A DNA stretch of 64,000 nt, from positions 26,001,407 through 26,065,406 of the forward strand of contig NC_079515.1 in assembly GCF_000801105.2 (NCBI RefSeq). The letters run 5' to 3'. The notes under the pieces were generated by a model that saw nothing but the letters and a program-made list of their open reading frames with translations, did not search any database and was not told where the DNA came from. How positions within the stretch are numbered: position 1 is the first letter of the stretch; each line of letters starts with the position of its first letter. The translations under genes were made by a program, and so were the position numbers. The stretch is from Raphanus sativus (lineage: Eukaryota; Streptophyta; Magnoliopsida; Brassicales; Brassicaceae). Below are positions 21,946-33,313 of this stretch, piece by piece.

Positions 21946-22220
21946 TTTTCCATTTCAAAAAGATACATATTTTAAACTTTATATATATATATATATATAT
22001 ATTAATAAAACACATTAAAATCTGATCATAAATGTATTGTTTTTTTTGTGAATAAAAATTTATATAATCTTTATATATCCAATATAAATCCAATAAATAT
22101 TATTATTTCTTTTTAAAAAATTACAACTTTTATTAAATAATACATTAAAAAGTAAAAAAATGTATTTTTTGAAACAATGTTTTTTTTTAGAATATGGATT
22201 TTTTTGAAAGGGAGGGAGCA
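21946..22220. mobile_element. Degenerate Stowaway-like MITE
   Basis: The left end reads TTTTTTCCATTTCAAAAAGA and the right end, on the reverse strand, CTCCCTCCCTTTCAAAAAAA, close to the Stowaway (Tc1/mariner) terminal sequence CTCCCTCCGTTTCA. The interior is AT-rich with a (TA)n tract and no coding capacity. Exact ends and the TA target duplication are eroded. Confidence 0.55.
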
Positions 22221-22453
22221 AATAACTCTTTTTTCCAACTCATATGTAAATACGAATTTAATTCTTTTGGTCGGACAACGGGAGAACGAGTACTTGATCG
22301 GTGGTCTAAAGAAACGGCAACCTTTTGGCGCGCGGATTTGGGGCCAATACTCTAGTTGATGCATTGATGAGTAACCAGTACTGGAGAGAAAGGGCGAAAG
22401 GGACGTATAGCGTTATCTGATGTGAAGAGGAAGGTGGTAAAGGAACGATGGAA

Positions 22454-22497
22454 CAAAATATTAACTACTTTTTTTTAAACCAAAATATTAACTACTT
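22454..22497 (-). repeat. Micro-insertion: TTTTTTAAAC between 17-bp direct repeats
   Basis: CAAAATATTAACTACTT at 22454-22470 is repeated exactly at 22481-22497 with only 10 nt between. It fits the same pattern as the insertions at 16480, 24279, 27447, 44235, 50488 and 55723. Confidence 0.7.
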
Positions 22498-23579
22498 CAT
22501 TCATGTCAGATTAAACATATGAAAGTGAATACAGATATGATCGGTGGTCTAAATCGTGCAATGATAGTAAACAGCCAATATATATTGAGATCTATTATTA
22601 TAAAGAAAAGGGGACTCTCTTCTCCTCTTGCCAGCACAACAAATAGAGGAAGGAGAGCGCGACAGCTGTCCCTTTAAAATTATACGATGCGTTTCACAAT
22701 TCAATCAACCGAAGTGGGCTGTGTTATACGTGTGGGCTTTATGTCTTTCTCATGGAGATCAGCCCGATAACCTGACACCTAAGCCTCTGAACATGTTTCA
22801 TCCCGTTCTTTGTTCTCCGCTGTTCAAAAGATTGAGATGTTGCAGTCGACGTAAGGAATCGACTCGATGAGTTTCGATTGCGTCTTTCAATCGTCACCAT
22901 GATCAACATACATGATTTCTTCTCTCCTGCAATGGAAATCAAAAACGTTACGGAAACTCAACCAGATTCAATCAGTGTCATTAAAGTTTTTCTTAACTCC
23001 ATCTCCCCACCCCCACTCCTTCCGGTTTCCACGATTCTTCACTCAATGCTCCCACCTTGCTTTTAGTCAGTGAAGCTACAAATATAAATAGGTGAGTCAT
23101 GGTTCTGAAAATCTCATCTTTTTATTCCTCACAATCATATTAACTGTAAAACATTTTGCAGACTACAATGGCAAACTCCTCTCACTATGAGCTCTCACCT
23201 TTGAGAGGAAGCCTAAGACGTCCCGGAGGAAAGACAATCGTCCGGAGTGCGCACAGTAGGAGGAGGAAAGTGCCTACGGAGGAAAGGATGAGGATGAAAG
23301 CGGTGAAGAATAAAGCAAAAAGCCATTGTTGATGGTGATGAGGATAGAGAGAAGAGATCACTAATGGAAAGTGGGGCAAAGCTAACGCCAGTGAAAAGGA
23401 TATCTATGGCAACACCAAGGTCACTGAGCTCAAGAATTAGGACGCCGAGTCCGTCAAAGTTAATTTGAGTAAAAATAGAGTCTTTTGATGGTATCAAATT
23501 TTGGGTGTTAGTGGAATACGGTTTAGGATATGATTGATTTTGAGTAATGATTGAGTTTTTTTGATGATTTGTTTTGCAG

Positions 23580-23658
23580 GCTGCTAACTATCTGAACATC
23601 ATCAGAGTTCCTTGACCTTACGTGCAAAACTGTGGCGGATATGACGATAGGCAAGACT
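23580..23658 (+). pseudogene. SKP1-like (ASK) gene fragment
   Basis: Directly after a T-rich tract and cag acceptor, AANYLNI is read in one frame and LDLTCKTVADMTIGKT in the next, with a one-base frame change between. This is the exon 2 start of plant SKP1/ASK genes, adaptor subunits of SCF ubiquitin ligases, where an intron is known just before the AANYLN motif. The fragment stops at GKT and continues into unrelated sequence, so it was captured as genomic DNA with part of its intron and cannot make SKP1. Confidence 0.8.
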
Positions 23659-23663
23659 CAAGA

Positions 23664-24627
23664 TGTACAAGCTTGCGCTGGTTCCACTCAAACAGTCTCA
23701 TTCTTTCTCTGCGCAACTCTCCACCTTCGGGTAAGATCAACTACCAGACCTTGATCTCTGTTTTGATAATAGTTCAACACCCTTTATATTTTTGTTGTGA
23801 TTGTTTTTCCTTTCGATTTGATTGTTCCCTTCTTCTCAGGCAACATTGATTCAAGCATCGATTAATTTCCACCGGCTAAACACATTCAATCACTTATTGA
23901 GTGAAGGGATGTTTATGATCTCAGCGTTTTCGATGTGACTAGAAGCAACCCCAGCTTCGGCTTTAGTGATTGCCAACATGCTATTACATGACTCTTACGA
24001 TTCTATTAGGTTAGAAAATCCCACTAAAATTTATGACATTCTTTTGCGTATCAAGGCTGGTGTTGCACAAGACTCCAACGGTTAGAATAACTCTCACAAT
24101 GCCTAAATGCTTACAGGAGATTGTTGGGACCACTTTAACCTTTCAACTGAAGCTATTTGAGCTCAACTCTCTGCATAACATTAGACCTTCACCGTTTCCT
24201 ACATTTTTTTCAGCAACCAACGCTCACCACAGCTTCATTTTGGGCTTCAGGTGAGTGCCGTGAAAATTTAAGTTCTTTTTTTTTTTTTTTGCTTAAAGAA
24301 AATTTAAGTTCTTTGCAACTTGAATTCGTTGATGTTTAGTGATAACTTTTTTTCGAACTGGCTTTCATATTTAGTGATAACTGACACATTGACAGTGTGG
24401 GAATAACAACCTTGGGGATATATGCTATGCACGGTGCTGGAGCAGTCAAAACGAAGCGACAATGATGGCCCTAAGAGCAGTGTCATCAACCTTGGTATGT
24501 GTGATGCTAATAGTGTTGTGGAAGGTGCAAGAGGTGAGGCCATTGAACCAAGTAACAGCTCTGATGATAAAAAGAACAAAAGCGAGGTTGCACCACAGAA
24601 GGAAGTTGTGTCCTTTTAAAAAGGGCA
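23664..24627 (+). pseudogene. RPA1-like (replication factor A, DUF223-type) pseudogene
   Basis: Order of recognisable pieces: LRWFHSNSLILSLRN; ASINFHRLNTFNHLLSEGM then YDLSVFDVTRSNPSFGFSD after a frameshift (23850-23970); EIVGTTLTFQLKLFELNS (about 24118-24170); and an acidic/polar tail ending KKNKSEVAPQKEVVSF (24422-24619). These match the OB-fold and C-terminal parts of the large plant RPA70-like family, single-stranded DNA-binding proteins that plant Helitrons often carry. Stops and frameshifts interrupt it, and a poly(T) micro-insertion sits between the OB part and the tail. It is non-functional. Confidence 0.7.
24262..24314 (-). repeat. Micro-insertion: poly(T)+GCTTAAA between 17-bp direct repeats
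   Basis: GAAAATTTAAGTTCTTT at 24262-24278 recurs exactly at 24298-24314. The 19 nt between are 12 T plus GCTTAAA, i.e. TTTAAGC plus poly(A) on the minus strand. It lies inside the RPA1-like pseudogene. Confidence 0.72.
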
Positions 24628-24649
24628 CGGTCTGACTAATAAAAAAGAA

Positions 24650-26960
24650 CAAGGGGACGTTAATTTAAGGGATATGATTACAGGTCTGTTGCATTAGGTT
24701 TTAAATATATTTCTCAAAGACAATGAAGTTAGAATATTTCAAATATTTTGCATATTCGGTTTTGTTGCTTTAATCTTGCATCCGCTCTGGCTTTTTTAAT
24801 ACAGTTAATGTGAAACTCCTCCTTCCACCACCGTATCCTTACCGTTTCTAAGTTTCTTTTGGCATTTTCAGTATTTTTAAGGATATCACACACCAATCAC
24901 AGAATGTATAACCAGACGTTGCTTATGGTTTCATTCCATATTGCATAATAGGTACAGTTAAACGAAACTTCGATAATATTACTTTAGGAAAACAAAATAG
25001 CCACTTACGAATTTGCTGTTTCTGTCTCTTGTGGTATTGATCCTTAACTATTGTATCTAATATGATATATACATACTTGATCAAAAAAATATGGTAAATA
25101 CATACATTCTCTGGTCATGGCATATATATTTCTTTTAAATGCAAATTAAAATTTTTGGGTACTGATAAAACAGGTTCAGTGTGAGAAAAAGATAAGATGG
25201 AGTCCGGCAGATGAAGGGAAGCCAAAAGTGAAAATAGAAAGAGTCAAGAGATTCGTCACGAGTGTCGAGTTTATAATTTTTAATTATAGGTTTAACTAAA
25301 ATCATGTTAACAATTTTTCTACGTAATAATCTAGCTAGGAAATTTTTATGGGTCAAACTGATAAAAAGATTAATATTTATATCAACCCAAGATTGCATGC
25401 TATATAAATTTAGCTAGACCAATATATTTAATTTGAAATAAACCAAGTAGAAAATTGGTTTATACAGGGGCTCTCCACAAGATTGTATACGTATAATTAA
25501 TTTCTAACTCAAACTATCATTTCATAATTTAAAATAAAACTTGAAATAATAAAACACACAACAAACTAAAATTCTAACATTTGAATTTCACTAGGCAGAA
25601 AACACTTCATAAAAGAATTTTAAAATTGTAAACCATGTAGCTGAACTTAAGGAAAGAAAGCTTAACAAATTTAAGGTGGGTCATAAATTGGAATCACATT
25701 TGAAAAGAAAGTCCAGCCACATCTCCTAGAAAGTGGACAAATATATTTTTGTGTATTTTTAATGATAAAATATATAATTTTCTCTAAAAATATATATATT
25801 TTTAATAATACTAAAATATGTATATTTTTAATAATACTAAAATATGTATTAACATTGAGATTAGTGATTATTTAAAATTTTATTGAAACAAAATTAAATA
25901 TATAAATTTATTTCACATAAACATCTTTCATTCTCATTCAACAAACAAAAAAAAATCATAAAAGCAACTAAAATAGAAATCTCAAGTCTCAACCCACATA
26001 ATTATCTCATAACAATTATCATTCTCCACTAATCTTAACAAAACATGAATCAATAACTAAATAGTTAACAAACTTATCATATGAACCAAACAAATGAAAA
26101 TTCCTAGAATAAATTTTACATTTAACTATACTAATCTTTTTTGCTTAATTTCACTAATATTTAGGTATACTAACCGTGAAAGTAAGTGTATGAGATTGAG
26201 TAAAAATTTTTTTACTTAAATCTATTCAAAATTAATATTAGGGAAAAAAACAATTTTGACATTGAAACAAGGTCGCAGCAACAAGGACTAAAACATCTCT
26301 GTATGAAATTACTAATTTTGATATGCACATGAAAACATGAAGAATGCATGAAATTTATGGATCTTCACAAAAGGCAAACCGATATGTGTAGAGCTGGAAA
26401 ATGCTAGAGATAGATCAAATGTACCGTACATGACATCTTTATATTGAAAAAGAGGTGTTTGGAACTGATATGATCTTTATAATGCCACCAAGATCAACAT
26501 AATATTTGCCACTATCTTCTTTGCATTCAAAATAATATTCTACTTAATAAGAAATGCAATTTCAAATATTCACCGCTTCCACTCCAATTGCTGTCGAAAG
26601 ACTATGATTTCAATATTTACAGCAATTACTCTTATAGCATACACAAAAATACCCACAGTCCAATCTTTCTGAACCCATAATATTACAAACAACAAATAAT
26701 GCAGTGAATATAGAATCAGATTTTTGTAAAAGGAAACAACAAAGAGACTATTTGAAACCCTTACAGCATATCAATACTATAACTCTTTCATATAGAAACA
26801 ACTACGGTAAATAAGCAAAATATATCTTACCACATATGATCACTTCTCACCAAAAAAATTCAAAAGACAAAAATCATTATCATTTACATCACTTACAAAT
26901 GCAAACCTAAAACACAAACCACAAAGTCATACAAAAAATAATAATCTAAATCACGAGTAA
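24650..26960. other. Non-coding interior of the probable Helitron
   Basis: Over 2 kb of AT-rich DNA without recognisable genes. A short direct repeat AATAATACTAAAATATGTAT occurs twice near 25803-25850. Confidence 0.5.
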
Positions 26961-27280
26961 AGTATATCCCGCCCGTAGGGCGGGCCGACCCTAGTACATC
27001 ATATAAACAGAGCCATGACTAGTAAAGAAAATTTGAAGCATTAGCCTAGGGCATCATTTTATTCAAATTTACATATAGGGCATGTTTTAGAAACTTTATT
27101 TTGTATGGTTTATTGATAACTATTTTCTAAGTTTTTTAAACTTAAATCCAAATTACTAGTAATATTTTTTTTTCTACAGCCACAACTTATGACCTTAATT
27201 CTAAAAACTGATTAACTACAACTATTTCTAATTTTTTTTAACAAAAAAAAATCTCTTATTTTATACCTTCAGAATGTATT

Positions 27281-27342
27281 ATTGTTTGTAGGTTATGAAC
27301 AAACAATAAAACGGTTTAGATGCAGATATTCTAAACCGTTTT
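27281..27342. repeat. Two adjacent perfect hairpins
   Basis: ATTGTTTGT (27281-27289) pairs with ACAAACAAT (27299-27307). Immediately after, AAAACGGTTTAGA (27308-27320) pairs with TCTAAACCGTTTT (27330-27342) around a 9-nt loop, followed by T. The second has a 13-bp stem. Confidence 0.8.
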
Positions 27343-27433
27343 TTTAACTATTATTTTTTTAACACTTGTTATAATATATATTCAGTAATTTATGTTAACA
27401 AAAAAAAATTCTTTGCATGCAATTGATTAGAAA

Positions 27434-27466
27434 GCTGAGAAGCTTTTTTTAAGGCTGAGAAGCTTT
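27434..27466 (-). repeat. Micro-insertion: TTTTAAG between 13-bp direct repeats
   Basis: GCTGAGAAGCTTT at 27434-27446 is repeated at 27454-27466 with 7 nt between. It is the shortest member of the class. Confidence 0.6.
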
Positions 27467-28222
27467 GGTCGAGTAGCCGCAGATAACAGCCTTTGGAAAC
27501 AAGAACATTATTATTATATATGACCACGCCAAAAGATCTTGTTTAACTTTTTTCTAACTGTTTTTTTGCTTATATAACCAATAATGAAACAACGATTACA
27601 GGTGATGAAACTTGGAATCCAAAGTACACCAAGAAGCCAATTAGTTAATTGGACTAATCTAGTTAAGCTTTTAGCTGTTGAAATAAATCTTCTTTGATTA
27701 CAAAGTGCTGATCTAGTGACACGTGAATTTTGGATCAAAGACATTACACTACATTTTTATCCTGTGGTCACCCGGATGTGAGATTATCTTGTAGTCCATT
27801 TGAATACCTGAGGTGAGAATTCATCCCTGGACCGTACTTATCTCTTTAGAGTTTAGTTTTGAAATTTTCTATCGATCTAAATACCCACAAAGTAAAACAA
27901 AAAAAAATGAAATCTTATTTATCCAAGCAAAAAAACAGCAGATTTATTGTTTCACCACCTGTCTTCTTATTATTTCTTTCATTTGCAAATTGCAATCCTT
28001 ATCAACCACTTCTTCTGTTTTTTGCCACAATTAGCAGCAGAACTGGAAGTTCCAGCTTTTCTTGTCTCTTTCTTTACTTCACCATAGACTTCTGTAAATG
28101 TGAGTATAGTTTGTGTATATTTCATATAATTACTGCTAGCTAGTTTTACATTTATTTTCAGCTATTTAATTATGTGGCCCAAATCGCTGACCAAATAACA
28201 AAAAGAAAACAAATAACCTTCA

Positions 28223-28248
28223 CTAGGTGATACCCGCGCCCTACGCGG
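28223..28248 (-). mobile_element. Helitron 3' terminus, minus orientation
   Basis: On the minus strand CCGCG-TAGGG-CGCGG (28234-28248) is followed after 7 nt by CTAG (28226-28223) and T. The body must extend to the right of 28248, but I found no convincing 5' end, so only the terminus is reported. Confidence 0.6.
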
Positions 28249-30343
28249 AGTGAGCAATTTAAACATCAGATTTACTTTTAATCTATAGATATTAAAAAGT
28301 TAAAAGTTATAGTCACAAATATAATATATAATAATATATATAGCTGACAAAATTGTGCAGGTATATATATTGTAAGCTTATTTGTTTCTTTTTAAAAAAT
28401 TTGTGTAATTTGTTAAATGTAAATGAAATATATTTATATATATATTTTTGTTTTTTGATCAAAGGAAAAAAATATATAAGAGTATGCAAAGACTGGTACA
28501 AATTTATTATTAATTTAAGATAAAATAAAACATAAACAATATAATTATTGCTTTCATAATAAAAATTATGATTATAATATTAAAAGAAAAATAGGTAATA
28601 AAGAACACGAAAGAAACAAATTATATGGAAACAAAAAACTGATAAAACCACAAATGATGTGAAAAAATGTTTTTAGAACTCCTAATTTACAATATTATAA
28701 AAAGAAATAGCCAAGAATCGATTTTCCAAACTAAACATACTTATTTACCAAATCACTAAATGAATGATATATCTTTTTCTGAAAGCATTGATTTTTGAAA
28801 AATTATTGGGTTCAAAATAAATTTGGAAAACCATAAATGTTAGTCACCATATGCATCATCATTTCTGGAACACAATTGGGTTCATCACAGTTTCCTTTGT
28901 TATAATATTTCAAAAAATATGGCAAATATGACTATATATACGATTCATACTGATAGAATATTAATATATATGGCAAATATGACTATATATATATACGATT
29001 TAAATCGGCAAATGAGTTAAACAATGCCATGAGTGTTGTGATTGCTCAGATGTAGTGATAAAGTAGTTTTTTAGAAGAAGACAATGGTGAGGAGATGTAT
29101 CTCTAAGGGCGTGTATTTATATGAGAAAAACACCTAGGTTTAAAACTAAACTCGACGCAATTAATAGCCACAATAATATTTTTTTATTCGAAATCAGAAT
29201 CTTCATATACAGATTAATTTCCTTGTTCCTACGTTTACACGATTTGTTTGTAATATTAAAGGAAACAAACCGAGGAACACGTATTCGCAAATTAATTTTA
29301 AAAAGCAATCAGTGATGATCACCCGTACTTTCTAAATTTGACTTGATATAATCGTTAAGTTTCTATATTTTTGTATGAGTCAACTTTTACTTTGAATCTC
29401 TAATACTATAAAAAGCGTATTTATATTCCTAATTTGTGATAAATTGAGGAAATACAATTAAAAACTACCAGTAATGCATGATTGACGGAGGATTGAAGAT
29501 CTTTTATTTAAAATAAACGAATTAAAGGCATAATTATCAAGCTTATAAATGGCATAATTAACGTTGACAGATTACGAAAATCATGTGGTTTTGACACGCA
29601 AATAAATCGTGATTGAGATTTCGTTTTTGATCTCTATGAACATACATCAAGCGAATAAATGTCAACTTAACGTACAAAGATATTTTTTCATTATAATTTG
29701 AATCAGCTTCTTATAATAATGAAAACCCATAATATTCTTCTGTGACCCTATCACATTAAGTTCTTAACGTATATGAAAAAAATATATGAAAAATATTACA
29801 TGGAAAAATATAAATTATATGAAAAAATATTACATGAAAAATAGCTCATGTATGTGTATTAGGTAGTCATCACCACATTACGTACATGCTTCATGTAATA
29901 TATCGAATGCTATATTATAAATAATACATGAAAATATTACATGAAAAATAATGATGCTGGATCATTTGATGATATCGAGCCATTAGCTTTGATAATGATT
30001 TTACATTAAAACATGTCAACATATCATTCATGTCTTGTATTTTAAATACGTATGAAACCATATGTGAGTAAATCAAATGCATCATGATTAATAATCCGTG
30101 TAATAATATATGAAAAATAATAAAGACAAACCATTAATTATAGACATTGTATTTTTGGTTAGTTAATAAGGAATAAAGTTATAATGTAATGACCAATGAC
30201 AGTTAGTGTAATTAATCTAGTAAACTAAGGGTTTTTAAATATAAATTTTGAGAGAACATGTGGTAATGACACATAGGAAATGACACTAATATAAATCACA
30301 CATGAGTTAAAGGTTATTTATTTCTAATGCTCCTAAAATAGTA
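28249..30343. other. AT-rich DNA, probably Helitron body
   Basis: No gene is recognised. ATCTCTAATACTATAAAAAG at 29396 resembles a plus-strand Helitron 5' start but has no matching 3' end nearby. TATATATGGCAAATATGACTATATA occurs in two copies near 28915-28995 (first copy partial). Confidence 0.4.
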
Positions 30344-30345
30344 TA

Positions 30346-30574
30346 CTCCCTTCGTTTCAAATTATATGTCGTTCTAGAACAAAATTTTTGTTTCAAAATA
30401 AGTGTCGTTTTCGGTTTTCAATGCAAAATTTATTGAAAATATTCTCTATTCTATTTTTATATTGGTCGATGTGTATTGGTAATAGTATTTTTATTTCGGA
30501 AATATGTAAAATTAAATGTTTTCTTAATCTGTTTGGAAATACTTAGAACGACAAATAATATGAAACGGAGGGAG
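30346..30574. mobile_element. Stowaway MITE (Tc1/mariner) with TA target duplication
   Basis: Left terminus CTCCCTTCGTTTCAAATTAT and right terminus, on the reverse strand, CTCCCTCCGTTTCATATTAT form the standard Stowaway inverted repeats, flanked by TA at 30344-30345 and 30575-30576. The element is 229 bp, and the repeats extend inward with matching TGTCGTTCTA segments. It is non-coding. Confidence 0.93.
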
Positions 30575-30576
30575 TA

Positions 30577-30756
30577 TAAGGGATTTGTCCTATAATAGCA
30601 TTAAATACCGCAGATGACAAATTGTTTCAAAGTTAAAAGCTTATAACTTCTTTTGTTTGTTAAGCTGATTTCACACGCAGTGTTCGGACTTTATTCTAGA
30701 CAAGCTGGGTTAAATTATCAGACAACTTTGGCCAATGCACTGAAGATCAAGCTAGG

Positions 30757-30804
<48 letters not shown>

Positions 30805-33298
30805 TCAATCAAGCTAGCCAGACATATATTGCACACGAATACACACTTAATACACTAATTTGCGTTTTGGTTATATACTATGCTATATTAATTCAGTTTC
30901 AGGAGTTTCACTTGAAGATACCTTTGAGTTTGACCAGTGGAACTTATCTTGGTTTGAATTCACGTAATTTTCTTCTTTCAAAGCTGTCATCCAAGTGGAA
31001 GAAAATATGTACTGACGTTAGCTACATGTCTACGAAGATGTTGGGGTAATAATTTAACATTACTTATGAGATATAGTTGGCAAGCAATAAGTTGGTAGTA
31101 TAAGCTACGGTATTCAAGTCGTTTCTAAGAAAGCAATGCGATTTAAAAAAAAATGATTTATGAGATTCTTTTATTTTGAATGATTCTAAAGTTTTGGATT
31201 CGTATACCTGTATACCTTTTTTATGGCGAGGCCAATCTTTTGAAGAATGTACGTGTACTGACATGCTTCCAACGTGTAATTTGTCAGACCTCTATTAGAT
31301 AATTTACATTTATACGTTAAACTACGTTTTCATTATTATTTTGCGGTCTTTGACCTATACGGCTCTCCATATAAAAAATTATGGATAAATTTGACCATGT
31401 TAGGCCTGTGTCTATGAAGTAATAAATTCAAAGAAGGATATGTTCATATTCTTTATTTGCTCATATTCATTCGTTAGTTCTTAACTGTTTAAGAACAGTA
31501 AGGTTTACACAACGCGTAGTCTTATTAACTACATTGGCTAACTGAATAGTGCGACATTTTTCATTTATTACAGAATTATTTAAAAGAAGAATATATTAGT
31601 CTGTATGACCAAGCTAATAAAAAGTTCAATAATTTTGTGTGATGTTTCATAGACCATTCGGTTAAAATTGTAGTAACAAGCATAAGTTTTCAAATAACTT
31701 CGGTTAACATTTTGAATAGCAATAAAAACATTTTGAATAGCAATAAAAGTATCATGTCCGTAACTCATAATCTAATATCTGGCAGTCAGTGTTTAATTAG
31801 AATGTTCTATTGATTTTTTTTAATGTAAGATCTATCATTGATTTAATGTATATCTGTATTTTATCTATAGTTTTCAGTATTGATTGATCGAACTGAAAGA
31901 AAAAAATCATCTAAAGTGTCAATATTTATTTCAAAGGTCACTTCACTTATATCTGAAGACCATACACCTAACCCGTTACGAATGACAGTACTTCGAGATA
32001 ACTCGACACAAAACTCAGAAAGTTATGCATCATAGAGGGAAAAGAAACATACAAACCGCAAAGAAAGCAAAACCCTAGGATCCGGTTATGGGAGGACCTA
32101 CCGAAAGTAAAATCCCTATCATAATAAAAGAAAGCTTGACTATATTATATATTTGAGTGTGAATATTCCTGTCGTATTTGTAACATGGATCCCAACGGTG
32201 AGTCGAAGAAATAAACAAAATAAGAAAATTTGCTAGCTATATTTTTTTTAAGAGAGAGAGAGACAGTCTGAAAAGACAAGACAAACGTCAAATCGGATCT
32301 CTATCTCATCATACGACTGCCAGTGCCTTCTTGTGTTGTCACCATTTTTTCACTAATATTTTCCACTTTTTCTCAACCATAACGCAATGAAAAATAAACA
32401 GTTTATTTTTTTCTTTACTTTTACTGTCAGAACAAATATATATCATGTCGCCCGCACGTGTGTTCCTGACTGATCTCATAGAATATTTTCATTCGAGAAG
32501 AACTCTATTAAAGGTCCTTGCTATGATAAAATCATCGTAACATTAATGTAATTGAGTTTCAACAAGAAGAGACAACAAGAAACTTAAGTGATGAGACATC
32601 CACGTATAATTAAACGAAGATTACGATTTGACGTTTCCTATAGATGTTTTCTAGGAAAATTATTAAAATTTATTAGAAAAGTCCCGATTTGAAAATGCAT
32701 AATAATTATTTTGCTGGCAAAATTTTATTGAATTAAAATTATAATTTTATACATGATCTATATAATTTCAATTCTTTTATTTATATATATATATATATAT
32801 ATATTAATCTATTTTTAATATTTAATATATTTAAAAATAAGTATTCGTTTATTAGCACATTTTACATTGTTTAATTCATCTTATACTTGATAATATTTTT
32901 CATGTTTGCTAAAAACATTTCAAAAATGCACTTGTACAATATCAACTATATCAATTATTTTAAATATTATATAAATAAAAAATAATTATAGTTACCATAA
33001 ATATCTCATTTTCAATAACTTTAAGAAATTTAATTATATTATAAACTTTTAAATTTTGAATTATTTATATTATAGTTTTCAATTTATGAATTAATTACTA
33101 TATTAGTTCCACAAATTAGTAGTATATTTACCTAAATAATATAATAATAATATACAATATTTAAGTGTGTATATGAGTCTTTGTGTGTTTTCTAATTAAT
33201 TTAATTTACAATATATGAAAACATTATAAATATGATTAAAGGTATTTGTCAGTCTATTTTGGATAGTTAAAATATAAAATCATTTTAAACTTAAAAGA
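30577..33298. other. Spacer without recognised genes
   Basis: AT-rich DNA with an A run followed by (AT)n at about 30759-30801 and a 22-bp tandem duplication (ACATTTTGAATAGCAATAAA repeated near 31709 and 31731). A (AG)n tract lies near 32250. No open frame carries a domain. Confidence 0.5.
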
Positions 33299-33313
33299 AG
33301 TATAAAAGTAGCA
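33299..33313. repeat. Left target-site duplication of the truncated LINE
   Basis: AGTATAAAAGTAGCA is identical to 35563-35577 on the other side of the LINE fragment. Confidence 0.9.

Larger units (their letters stand above)
22591..26994 (+). mobile_element. Probable Helitron carrying SKP1 and RPA1 fragments
   Basis: The proposed 5' end is A|TCTATTATTATAAAG (22591), a Helitron-like TC start after A. The 3' end has a perfect 7-bp hairpin CCCGCCC-GTA-GGGCGGG (26968-26984), then CCGACC, CTAG (26991-26994) and T, the classical Helitron terminus. Between the ends lie fragments of at least two host-like genes and no Rep/helicase, so it would be a non-autonomous gene-capturing copy. The 3' end is strong; pairing it with this 5' end is an inference, as another start nearer to 25-26 kb is possible. 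Confidence 0.55.
26995..28222. other. Spacer between two outward-ending Helitron termini
   Basis: It contains two adjacent perfect hairpins (27281-27342) and the micro-insertion at 27447-27453. Overlapping 73- and 94-codon frames at 27813-28143 have no recognisable domain. No gene is supported. Confidence 0.5.

Noticed and set aside
30205..30225. CTAGT at 30214 as a Helitron 3' end for the TC start at 29397
   Set aside because: There is no hairpin in the 20 bases before it, so the terminus is not supported.
31709..31752. 22-bp tandem duplication as another micro-insertion
   Set aside because: The two copies abut directly with no poly(A/T) insert, so it is a simple tandem duplication.
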